From NCBI GenBank assembly GCA_000310025.1, contig FN649739.1, positions 1,754,370 through 1,818,369 on the forward strand: DNA of 64,000 nucleotides. Direction: 5' to 3'. The translations under genes were made by a program, and so were the position numbers. How positions within the stretch are numbered: position 1 is the stretch's first letter; each line of letters begins with the position of its first letter. Under the pieces are notes generated by a model. The model worked only from the letters and a program-made list of their open reading frames with translations. It was not told where the DNA came from and searched no databases. Shown here one piece after another: positions 22,690 to 32,808 of this stretch. The DNA comes from Ectocarpus siliculosus. Its lineage: Eukaryota; Sar; Phaeophyceae; Ectocarpales; Ectocarpaceae.

Positions 22690-22998
22690 CTCGCTGCGTT
22701 TCTACTTATACAAGGCTTACCAAGAGAACATGCAAAGCTCGGAGCTAAGTAATAGTTGGCAATTCATCACACGTTTAACAGTCGTACGCAACTTCTTCGC
22801 CATTTATTTCGACCGTGCTTGTCGCGAATATTGTAGCTCAACGAAGACGAATTGTGTGAAGCGCTCGCGAAACATGCTGAATGTTGGAGAGGGGCCAACT
22901 TGACCCCGCTGGCGGGGGCAGCAGTGAACCGTATTCTTGTGATGGGTTCGGAAGCGACTGTTCTAGACCGCATGAATGTGGTGTTAGGCAACCTCGAG
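22690..22998 (+). pseudogene. Gag fragment
   Basis: Pieces in two frames, including LRFYLYKAYQENMQSSELSN, then LCEALAKHAECWRGANLTPL, then VNRILVMGSEATVLDRMNVV, parallel the gag at 12414-12750 (KHAECWTDDTLEPS, MGTETTAVDRIDAV). The zinc knuckle is absent because an R2 fragment begins at about 22996. Confidence 0.65.
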
Positions 22999-23442
22999 GA
23001 GAGTATATTATGTGCAGACGTCACAAGAGAACCCCCGGATGGGACAACAAGGGGGTACCATCAACATCTCCAACTACCATATCGGGGCCCCTAGCAGAGC
23101 CCTGCCCACAAACTTCCTCCGCCACTTGAATGCTCGAAAACATTTTATCGATCAACAAAGCAGCTCACAGCTTCCCATAAAACCTGAATTCTCAAGAGAT
23201 TAATTAATCTGTACCAAGTCTGATAAAGCAGAGAGCCATATGCCCCCAGTTGACACCGTAGGGCGACCTCCCCCAGGTCTGAGGGGAGAGACCAGGCCAT
23301 AGCCCTCATAGAGAGGGAGGAAGAAAGAGAAGAGTATATAATGTCCCCGGAAGGCATTAGAGTCCTCCCCGATGAACAACAACGAGGTACCACTAACATC
23401 TTCAAGTACCATGCCCGAGCCCCCGGCAGGGCCCTGTCCACA
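22996..23442 (-). mobile_element. Two R2 LTR-like copies
   Basis: The first part (22996-23110) contains GGATGGGACAACAAGGGGGT and ends AGCCCTGCCCACA. The second (about 23225-23442) contains GAGAGCCATATGCCCCCAGT and ends GCCCTGTCCACA. Between them lies the R2-associated flank seen at 6385-6455. Together they resemble two LTR-like ends around a very short internal remnant. Confidence 0.55.
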
Positions 23443-23559
23443 AGTCTTTCGTCATACAACGAGCGGCGCATACAGATCTGGATCGGCGCATCTGATCACC
23501 AAAGTTTTCGTAGCACAGGCCTTAATTAAGCTTTGACATGCAGTGAATGGAAGGAGGAC

Positions 23560-24790
23560 GGACCCGCATATGGTGTTCAAGCTGACCCGGGCCGCAGCGA
23601 TGGAATGGTGGACGGTCGGTCGAGCGGACAAGCAGCGAAATAAGTCTCCGAAAACTGGGAGTAGTTGAGGTTGTCCAGCACCAGCAGCAACCTCCGCAGC
23701 CACGGACAACTCAGTCCAGCAGTAGCCAGATCACCTGGTTTGCGTGTGAGACTGTGGGCGATAAATTAAATCTCCAGAAACAAAGGGTCAGGGTCTTCGC
23801 CAGCGCAGAAGCAGGCGCAGACGGCGCCAGGTCATACGACGGCCAAGAAGCAGCCCAAGGGAACACATCCCGTCAGGGGGAGTTGCAGCAGCGCCTTTCG
23901 GCACAGAGTGCGCCAGCTGTTAGTCCGGTCCGTCTGTTGGTGGCCGTGCGGTTCTTTCGGCTTCTGTTCCTGAGCAAGGGGTGCTGCAAAGCCTAGATTT
24001 ATGCCTGCGGATCCTGTTCTTCCGTCTCTAGTAGGCACAAGGGCCCTTCGCAAGGAGAGAATGCCGCTGCATCGTATGTTCCACGATCGAGAGGTGTCGC
24101 GCCAGGAAGTATGCCGGGGTTTGCTGCTCAAGGTTAAGCTGCAGACACTCGAAAGAAACGGTGCTTATGGATTTGTCCGTCCCAGATGTGCTCCATCCTG
24201 CGGTTTGTCCGACGACTGTTATTCTCGACTCTGGTGCGGGGTTGACTTCCAACTGTGAGAACATCGCAACAAAGTTGTAGGATACGTTCCCGGACGTACA
24301 TACTGGTATGTAGGTCGTAGGGGTTATGGACGTAACCCAGCAGCTGAAGGTCGCAGATGACCGAGGGCTGCAAGTGAGGAAAAAGCATGTCCCATATGCG
24401 TGTCGTTGAACACAACTTGGGGACCATGGTCATGCTGGACCGACGATGTCGTCATGATTGGTAGTTCAACGCTGAAAAGGCATTGGATATAGACGTCTGC
24501 GACAGGTTAGGTGAGCTCGCTGGTGCAGATCGTCAGGCGCGAATCCAGGGTGTGGACTCTGCCAATCCAGGAATGCCGCCGGGTTACGACGAGTGTGGAC
24601 ACGAGCAGGAGCTTGATGAGATCGCCGTTGGAATGCCTTCCGGCGTGTGCTCTTCGTCAAAATCCACCTACAAGTGCTGAACCGCTACGAGCCACCCTCA
24701 AACCTGATGCTATGGCTGTTGAGGCACGCTCTCGTTCGTACTTCCCATCTACTGTAATCGGGTACCTACAAGATGAGCGACCGAATGACA
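23560..24790 (+). pseudogene. Retrotransposon gag C-terminus, protease and pre-RT remnant
   Basis: The clearest landmark is TTVILDSGAGLTSNCEN at 24211-24258, an intact aspartic-protease active-site motif (Asp codon at 24227). Retroelement protease cleaves the Gag-Pol chain. Downstream readings in other frames include LKVADDRGLQVRKKHVPYAC and VQRKG-like linker, then AEPLRATLKPDA near 24676, which corresponds to the pre-RT segment near 490-540. Upstream (23750-23930) is a Gln/Ala-rich gag tail. Multiple stops make it inactive. Confidence 0.65.
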
Positions 24791-24815
24791 CTATCTAATT
24801 GACCACCACCCGCCC

Positions 24816-26523
24816 CTACCCGACCTTGACCGTCTTTCCACCGGGTGCACCCGATCTTGGCTACTCATCCCCCGAAAAGTAGAGTTGAACGATTCAAAAA
24901 TCAGTTCAACAACGCGCAAACACGCACACGAAAGAGGCAGCTATCTCATCCATAAATTAAAACACATCCAAACGGATTTGCAACGGCCACTCCCGTTACC
25001 GCCCGTCTACTCATGGTGCAGGAACAGTAGCAACAGGTGCAGTAGCGTCGGTGGCAGATCCGTTAGGCCTGTGCACGACTTTCAGAGATGAGCGGAAAAA
25101 CGAACACCGACGAGAAAGAGGTACGTCTGATTTCTTCAACATACAAAAAGGACTGGAGCCGCCGCGCTCTTCTCGCCCCTTGAGGGGGTTGAAGAGACAT
25201 TGCGAGGAAAGCAGGGAATGCACTGCTACTCATGACGCAGTAACGGCAGCAAGAGCTGCAGTGTAGCGTCGGTGGTGGAATCAAGCACTGTCGGCGAAAA
25301 GCCACTTCTTAAGTAAAAAAAATAATCACATGTAAAAATCTGTCCAAAAACACCAGTTGAGCTTTTTCAACCGTCGTGCCTGCTTTGCCACCGCTCCCAA
25401 ACCCCAGACAGACCACCCCCTCGCACCTCCCCCCTAGCACACTCCGTCCAGAGCTCGATCCCAAGGTTCTCGCCCCGTAGACAGCTGTGGGCTTCCGCGC
25501 GCTTGATCCGCCCGTCGCTACCGAATCGGCTGGTTGTGTGGTCACCACATTTTTTTTTCTTGACAAGCGGGGGACTTTTTTGGCCCGTGCGTCACCACAA
25601 ACTACCCCGACGTAGGATTCGTTATGAGATATGTTGGCGCAACTGATTCTGGAGCGATTTCTTGTGCCACCTCCGCTAACACCATAGCTAAGATTTCATT
25701 GGACGCGATTTGCGTTTTTAAGTTGCACACGTTCGTGGCAGCAGGTGGAAAAGGCCGAAAATCACATGTTTTTTAGGGTTTGATGGGTTTTTTCCCGCCG
25801 ATTTTAAAACTGACCGATGAATCCATAGATGAGTCCTGTTCACAGGTGTGTTTTGAACCGCAAGAGCCAGCTCGTTCGTGGCATTGAGTATTCCGGGATT
25901 CCCTCCCACTGTTTAACATCAAGCCGAAACAAGATCTGGCGCCATCGACCCCAAAAGAAGAAAAACGCTTTTTCGTGAAGTTTCAACCAACAGCCTGACC
26001 ACGCACATATAGCAAATAGGGGGGTCAGGCGCAGGGCTAACTGTAGACACGCCTGAAATCAGGCAGGGCCTAGGACCAGAATCCTTCCACCGTGGTCTCG
26101 GGGGGCTGTTCGATTTACCTCCTTGGTGATGGTAAACAGAGTGTATTATTTCACACATGTCTCTCTTTCTTTCCATCTATTTCACTCTCCTCTGGCAACA
26201 TTCCAACCAGACAGATAGAAATCTACCATATCTTAGACATGCAGATATCTAAAGGGCGGCGACTTCCTACCGTGAACTACTGCTACCTAGGTGCGCTGCG
26301 TCCACACATCTCAAAAATACTTTACATATTCTATCCGTTCGCTGCTTTCTCATTGGCGAAAAACGAGGGCCAGCGGGGTGCGTCCTACCCGTGATTGTGT
26401 GCACGGGGTTTGGCCGAACAGCCCAGCCCTTTTCGGGTAAGGGAAAGAAAAACCGGGTACGCCTCCGGGGGTGAGTAGCCAAGGCCGGGTGCACCCGGTT
26501 GAAAGACGGTCAAGGTCGGGTAG
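24816..26523. mobile_element. Candidate DNA transposon with 52-bp terminal inverted repeats
   Basis: The 52 bp at 24816-24867 (starting CTACCCGACCTTGACCGTC) recurs inverted at 26472-26523 with about three differences. Each copy contains the palindrome CGGGTGCACCCG. The 1.6 kb between shows no transposase motif and includes an R1 copy at 26042-26306. The termini suggest a non-autonomous element or a gutted transposon. The true ends may extend a few bases beyond. Confidence 0.5.
26042..26306 (-). mobile_element. R1 repeat, candidate solo LTR (copy g)
   Basis: This near-complete copy runs from TGTAGACACGCCTGAAATC to GCTGCGTCCACA. It lies inside the inverted-repeat-bounded segment 24816-26523 without gag or pol beside it. 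Confidence 0.65.
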
Positions 26524-26685
26524 GAGTGGGCGTCGGCCAATCAGATGGTGTTGTGCGGTCGCTCCCAGCAGCGTCTTGCAGGCGTACCCGATTATGGCCG
26601 CGGTTGGATTGGGTGTACTCGATTTTGGCCACTGCTCTTAATTAAACAGCATGGTTTGAGTGGAAGACGTCATCTTCTAGGGGCA

Positions 26686-27190
26686 TGACAAAGGTGACCT
26701 GCTCCACACCCTCGATCTGACACTGGAACACTTGGAGGAGGTGGGCTCACACGTACCTGCTCAGAATGCATTTTCTTTGATACCTCAAATACGCGGTATG
26801 GGAAAATATATTCGGGCGGAGAGGTCAAGCAGGACCGTGAGCGGTTGAAGTGGCTTGGCCAACATGCTTCGCCCGGAAACAGCTGGCGAGCTGATGCAGC
26901 AGTTCTTGCAAGCTGTCAGTTGGCTCTGTGCTTGGTTTCCTCGAATGGTAGAGGTTGTTGCGCCCGTGCGGACGTTTCTCGAGCCTCACATGGCAGGACA
27001 TCCAAATCGTACAAATCGCGTGGCTTCCACGAGGGTTTTACATGCTCAAGCGTGCACATCGGTGTTAGTGACAGCACGGACATTTCTCGAGTCTCACATG
27101 GCAGCATCCAAATCGACCAAATCGCGTGGCTTCCGAGAAGACTTTTATTGCTCAAGCGTGCACATCGGCGCTGGTGACAGCATGGAATCT
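26686..27190 (+). pseudogene. Ty3/gypsy-like reverse transcriptase connection fragment
   Basis: Readings in different frames show the same order as 955-1265: DLLHTLDLTLEHLEE-like, CIFFDTS-like, then RPETAGELMQQFLQAVSWL and PRMVEVVAPVRTFLEPHM. Catalytic RT motifs are not preserved. A 106-bp internal direct repeat (GCGTGGCTTCC, GCTCAAGCGTGCACATCGG at 27018 and 27124) adds to the damage. It continues into RNase H at 27410. Confidence 0.7.
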
Positions 27191-27409
27191 GGATGGTGGC
27201 AAATGATGTAGCATCATATCATCGGCGGGAGGGTTACGTTGTGCTTATGTCCCTCGATGCATCTAATGAGAATTAGGGCAGTTTTCTGACGCAGGCGCCG
27301 AAATCGGAGACTTGGCCATGCCGTAGAGGTCGAGGACATTAGCCATGAACCGCTAGGGTGTCTAAGCAGTACCTTTCGCGGGTCGCAGGGCGACTGTAGA
27401 AAAAGAAGG

Positions 27410-27930
27410 CTTTGCCATCGTGAGTATCTTTCGGCGTCTAGAACATATTTTCTGTGGGGCCCAAGTCTACGTCCACACCCGTATGTTTTCGATCGAGAAG
27501 CATGTGTTTCGTCGGTGCCGACAACTTCAGCACAGCGTTGAACCACTGGAAAGCTGTCTGTATGACTATGTCACCAATCACGTTGCTGGTGCGATACTGA
27601 GGCGATTTGTCGTCTCGATGGGCGAATGTTCCGTCCGCGAGCATGCGTGTGGCGGCCATGTTTATGCCCGGCAAAAGCCTGAAATCAGGTTTGCCTTCAA
27701 AGCAATCCGTCCTGGAGCTTCAACTGGCGTCACGTGTTGCTTCCAGTGCTTCGGCCGATTTGGAACACTCGTGCACGGATCCATACGAGTCGAGGCTAAA
27801 GATGAAGAAGGGCTGTTCCCTGTGGCGAGCGATGGTCGAAGTCTCTTGTGGCTTCCTGCCTATGCCCAAGCGCTACACGTGCACCACATGATACGTGCGC
27901 ATGTGAAGAACGCCGGTCATCGAGGTTAGC
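27410..27930 (+). pseudogene. Ty3/gypsy-like RNase H to integrase remnant
   Basis: The reading near 27420-27530 gives YFLWG and DREACVSSVPTTSAQR, matching the end of the RNase H block seen at 2130-2260 (-). Positions 27607-27891 contain SCTDPYESR and LWRAMVEVSCGFLPMP. The region ends with HHMIRAHVKNAGHRG at about 27880-27926, the His part of the integrase H2C2 zinc domain. Frame changes and a stop after the zinc segment leave no catalytic integrase core. Confidence 0.65.
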
Positions 27931-30252
27931 GGCAACCATGAGCGGTTAAAAGTACTAACCCTAAGTTGTCTTCACATTAAACTCGTGTAAAGTTGCTAAT
28001 CCCAAAATCTAGCAAAGATTCGGTCCGTGGTCATAAACCCAAAAATGCTAGAGCCACCAGAAGATGTATGCATAAAGAACATCCACACTTAGCAAGAAAA
28101 GGGTACACAAACCCGAAGAGGTACACCTACAATCCCTGCAGCACTTTTGCTTGCCCAAAACTGAACAATACGTCCGTACACTACATTCGACTACAGCAGC
28201 ATCAACCCCCCCCCCCCCTGTCCCGCTCTTTACCAAAATGGACGTTTGCCAACTACAGCGTACTGTCTGGAGTGCAGTCTATACAACAACCCCATGGTAG
28301 GCATGAAACAAGAAGGTGAGGCACACAGTTGCTGCCTGAAGTGATGTCACAATGCGTCCGCGGACAGTGTGTGTGTTTTTATTATTAGCATCTACCGCGC
28401 TGACCGGCTGACCAATGAAAAGACTTCAGTCTCAGTGCGGTTGAAAACACAAAACACTTCTAAATGCCATTAACTGGGACCCCGTGAGGGGGCGGCATGG
28501 GAGAGATTAACCTATTCTCCGGATCAAAGACAGAAACGGTAGCAACAGAGGAATACGGCACACGTCTACGAAGGCTGCTACCTCACACTCGATTCCGTTT
28601 TGGAGTGCGTTCACCGTCATCCCCCTTCCTTCCAACTCTATTGTTCTCGTGGTCAATTTCACAGCAACTTCTCGATAGTTCGCCTCTGGCCCTGCGTCGT
28701 TTGTGGTGGGGAAGGTCGTCTGGCTCGAAGCTGTTGCCCTCTCCCACCCCATTATTCCCTCTTCGACTGCTGCTTTGGTCTCTGTCTTGTCTTCCTCCCG
28801 TTCCCTCTCCTCCTCCTTTATCGCTGCCAAACGAATCCCTCTCATTGCCATCCTGGTCGTTTCTATCTGCACTACCACCGAGATCCCAACCTATTGGCCG
28901 TGGTGGGAGATGATCAAGAAATAGCCCATGACGTTTGTGACATCACGAGTTCGTACGGATAGAAAACGAGCCAGCTCGAAGGTAAACCGTCTCCAAATTC
29001 GATCGGTATGAAAAGCCTTTTGCAAGGGTTATTTCGTCGTTGAAATTACCCTTGCAAAAGGCTTCATAAGCCAAGAGGTTGGCGATGGCGACGATAAGTC
29101 TATTTGTGCCTTTGCCAAGACCACCATACGTTGAAAAAGGAGCAGAAAGGAGGGTAGATGTAGACGGGTTGAAAGTTCCCGCATAGTGATTTGCCTTACT
29201 TGCAGCTCGACCTTTGAGGGCGGATCCTGGGTTTTTGATCGACTTGTCGATGCTTCGACCTGTGGATGGGTTGACCATTGTTACGTCTAAAAGAATGGAC
29301 TTGGTGCAGAGTTCCTCTTCTTTATCTTCTTCTGCATGTAAACACTGCTGTGTGTGTATTTTCGTCCTATTTATTTTGTCGATAGTCCCCCCATTTTTCG
29401 TGGTGACAGTGAAAAAGAATATCCAACCAAAGCCACATCATTGCAATTTTCACCACCACAATCTATACCAATCGTCTGTGATAGGCTCAGCAGTGCAAAC
29501 ATCGTCACTGACTAGGAATCGTTCCACATTGAAGGGGTCTTCCACGATGCAGGTACACAATGAAAGCACCCGGGGTATCCGCGCCATCTCTGTCGCGTCT
29601 CTCTACAAAACTAGTGACGTCATCACACACACCCAATACAGCTATTCAGGGAAAAAACGATAACAATTGAAAACACATAGTGTTTGTCCGTGCGACACGC
29701 TTCAATGTCGTCCGTATACTTCGATGGCTGCTCCGGTGCCGCTGTTGCCATCAGTCATAGCACGACCACACTCGACCCGCTCCGTCCGTACACGCTCTCG
29801 TTGCTGTCCTTCCCAGTCGGTCCCTCGCTTTCTCCCTCGTTGGACTTCGGGTTTTTGGTCTGAAAAACTCTCGCGCCGAGGGGTCAACAAGCCCAATCTT
29901 CAGATCGTCACCACCTGCTCCCTCCTCCTTTGATGGCAAAGTCAGGAAACTGAGACAGTACAGCTATCTCTAGCAAACCTAGGGCCGTATCATAGTGCCC
30001 GCTCACCTTTCTGATGGCGTCTGCCGCCGCGCCCAAAAAAGAGATGTGCATTGCTGCCTACGCCGACGGCCATAAAGGCCCGTGCATCTATCTGCACTTT
30101 TGTACCTGGCCCACCAGTGCCGACCCAACTCCACCTTTACGCACGCCTCTCGGGGGGTGCGCAGCAGTAAAAACGTATCGATCCCTTGAGGGTAAGTCTA
30201 GCCTTGTTCGCTAGAACCCCCCCCCCCCCCTCGCTACCCCCCCGTCGGCCTT
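27931..30252. other. Intergenic, nothing assignable
   Basis: No protein family was recognised. Open frames at 28497-28913 (+) and 28507-28878 (-) overlap antisense and are low-complexity (Leu/Pro/Ser versus Glu/Arg), so neither is called. A perfect 17-bp hairpin is at 29013-29064. A C-run lies at 28207-28218. Confidence 0.4.
29013..29064. repeat. Perfect inverted repeat, 17-bp stem
   Basis: AAGCCTTTTGCAAGGGT at 29013-29029 and its exact reverse complement at 29048-29064 flank an 18-bp loop. No T-run terminator logic applies in a eukaryote. It may be a transposon scar or a local inverted duplication. Confidence 0.85.
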
Positions 30253-30450
30253 GTTTGCCATCGGGGTTTGGGTTTTCGTCGCTTGGCAACGACGTTGTAA
30301 AACAAGCCGACCCCCCCCGGTGTTTGCCATCGGGGTTTGGGTTTTCGTCGCTTGGCAACGACGTTGTAAAACAAGCCCCCCACTCGGTGTTCGCCATCGG
30401 GATTGGGTTTTCGTCGCTTGGCAACGACGTTGTAAAACAAGCCAACTCAC
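30253..30450 (-). repeat. Tandem repeat, three units of 67-69 bp
   Basis: The units start at 30253, 30322 and 30389 (GTTTGCCATCGGGG or GTTCGCCATCGGGA). Each holds TTTTCGTCGCTTGGCAACGA and CGTTGTAAAACAAGCC. The C-runs between units vary in length. The array belongs to the R3 element, and a single related unit is at about 17168-17236. Confidence 0.85.
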
Positions 30451-30922
30451 TTCGTAAACTCGGCAACCAGGTTTACCGTTTTTTTTTTTTTACCTCGGTT
30501 TTTTTTTTGACGGTAACCATAATGGTGGTCGAGTAGATTATGTTGTGCGGGGTCGAGAACCCTTACTCCGCGCAACGGGGGATGATCGCACCACGTTGTG
30601 TTAAAATGGTCAAGCTTCCTCGAGGCAGTTACACAGTGCTTACAACTGTCTCTGGAAGTGAAAGCACCAGAAAATAAATTAAGTCATACGTAGCTGTCAT
30701 CCGTACGCAAGGAAGTAAGCACAAGATGCCGAACACCCTTAGCAGGATGCAGCTCACCCTTCATGCGACTCGCCAAATACCTCACGGCGCTTCGCGCTTG
30801 GTGATGTGAGAGCCTGGTCCGGTGAGAACCCGGCGTGCTCCGTCCCGGCTTTGTAGGGATGCGAGGTCAATGGTCAAACGACTACGGCATGCACGACTAT
30901 GAGTACCCCCCCCCCCCCCCCC
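30451..30922 (-). mobile_element. R3 element copy
   Basis: Read on the minus strand it starts with a G-run at about 30922 followed by TACTCATAGTCG. It holds CCATTGACCTCGCATCCCTA and ends CGCGGAGTAAGG near 30563, then continues into the extension shared with 17065-17260. The minus-strand order (360-bp body, extension, tandem units) gives the full R3 structure. Confidence 0.7.
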
Positions 30923-32808
30923 CCTCGCTACGGGCCATGCATGAGCAGGAGCCTTCCCAAGGAAGCGAGGGGAAGAAGGGCGAAGCATTCTTACAGGTTG
31001 ATAAAAAAAAGCGTTGTCTATTGATAATTTTCTGGATTATTCTTAATTGAAACTCCGCATGCCGCACGCGTATGTATGTCATGTGTGTGTATAATAGTAT
31101 GCATGTGTTTGCCGCGATGCCAACGCCGGTCCCAACATGAGGCTCGGCGGTCTGCATGGTCTGCGTTGTTCTGGACCTGAACTCTGCTGACACCGCCACG
31201 ACATGGCTCGACTCGTTTTGGGGTATTTGGGCGTTCAGTCAAGCCCTGAATTGGAGGGAATGGGCAGAAGAGAGAGACCATGAGGCTGAACGACTATTTC
31301 GTTCCTTGTCATACGCCCTGATTAAAGCGTGTGTCGATACGGAAGCACAGCTTCATGAGGGAGGCAGGCAGCTGTTCCATTACCCTTGCTCCTGTAGGAT
31401 AGTTAACTCTCAGCTAAACACGTGTCATCTTCAACCACCGCTGCGCATTTGTCCACGCCTAACCGCCCAACATAACTTGTGCTGTAATTAGTCAAGTCCA
31501 TGTGTCGCCAAGTGTTGTTCGCGTCAAACCTTTTTCGCGCCGAATGTTTTCGGCGAAGCTTTCATTCGCCTTCAATATGAAGACCACACTACAGCACGTG
31601 CATCCCTTTCTGCGGAGGCAAATGAATAGTGCCAACCAACAGGGCGTGGCAACAGGGAAACTCACGGCAACGATGACGCGATGTCTGAAATAAGGGTAGA
31701 AAGAGGTACCCATGGACATAATTAAACGTCCTTTGCAATAGATGAGATGGAGGATCTTGGCGAAAGGCTACCAATCAACTTTACTACGGAGTGTTGCAGG
31801 ACAGGACCAATATCGCGTTCTACGGATCTCACTCGTGGGGGTATCACAAAGCATGGCGTCTCTTTCCCCCTTGTAGGCATAGGCATTGCGAGACTCGCGT
31901 GTTCTTTCGATAGTTGGACCATCTTTTCGACACTTCCTGAAGGAGGTTTCAACGACAAACAGAACGCAATATCGGCGAAATGCAATCTCGCGTTCGCCGA
32001 GTGCTGCTCGCCCAGTCCTCGAATTTCCATAGCGAAATGTCTACCCTTGCGATACACTTCTATGTGCATCGTTGTCGCCGAGCAATGGTCAAATACAAGC
32101 CGCATGCTCGTCACGTATGTTGCCCTCCACGTTCTCAACGCACGATGACCGCATCGTGGGGGAAAACACATACCACCAATCGGGCCCGAATACGAATGAA
32201 CCCTCGCCACCACGTTGGAAGCGCCGATCTTGGAAACTATCCCTAAACACCAAGATCGGGACTCTGGGGCATCCTTACTACTTATCGGAATGACAACTTT
32301 TGAAGGTTGCTCGTCATGTTGCGCATGCTGTTTTCCATCTTTGACGCGATCTCTCTGTCATATTTCAAAACGACGCGAACGGAACAAAAAATCATGGGGT
32401 GAACACTACAGTCGGGCCGTGGTGGCTGCATGAATGACAGGCTGAACAGCAACAGCAAGGTACGACGCAATTATTGGCTAGTGTCGGATGTTGTCGCGTG
32501 ATTTCCTGGCGACCAGGTTCGCTAGCTTCTGATCAACCGTGAATCGTTGCTATGTTGCTAACAGAGTTGCGAAGAACGCTGTGGACTCGGCATGGCTGGA
32601 TGGAATGTCTCGGTAAACTATACCTGTAGATGTACTGCTATGGGGGAAAGTGTCGGGAGATTATCACACTTTCCTGCTTCCCCATCTCGGGGGCATCTGC
32701 TTTCTCTATGCCATACAATATACTAAGGTAAGAAGTGATTTCTGCGTGCCACGGGTTGGTAGCAAGACCTCGTGTGCATGGATGGGTGGTTCAGCAGAAA
32801 CCTATGGC
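30923..32808. other. Intergenic, one antisense ORF pair
   Basis: An ATG-initiated frame at 31747-32148 (+, 133 residues) overlaps a longer minus-strand open frame at 31722-32213 that has no ATG at its start. Neither matches a family I know. Overlap on opposite strands means at most one is real. The rest has no recognisable content. Confidence 0.35.

Noticed and set aside
28497-28913. 139-codon plus-strand frame and its antisense partner
   Set aside because: Low-complexity Leu/Ser/Pro or Glu/Arg composition on opposite strands. No homology seen.
30253-30450. CRISPR-like array
   Set aside because: Units are contiguous minisatellite repeats without unique spacers of constant size, in a eukaryotic transposon context.
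31722-32213. 163-codon minus and 133-codon plus open frames
   Set aside because: Antisense to each other, no recognisable domain, no ATG at the start of the longer one, no splice context.
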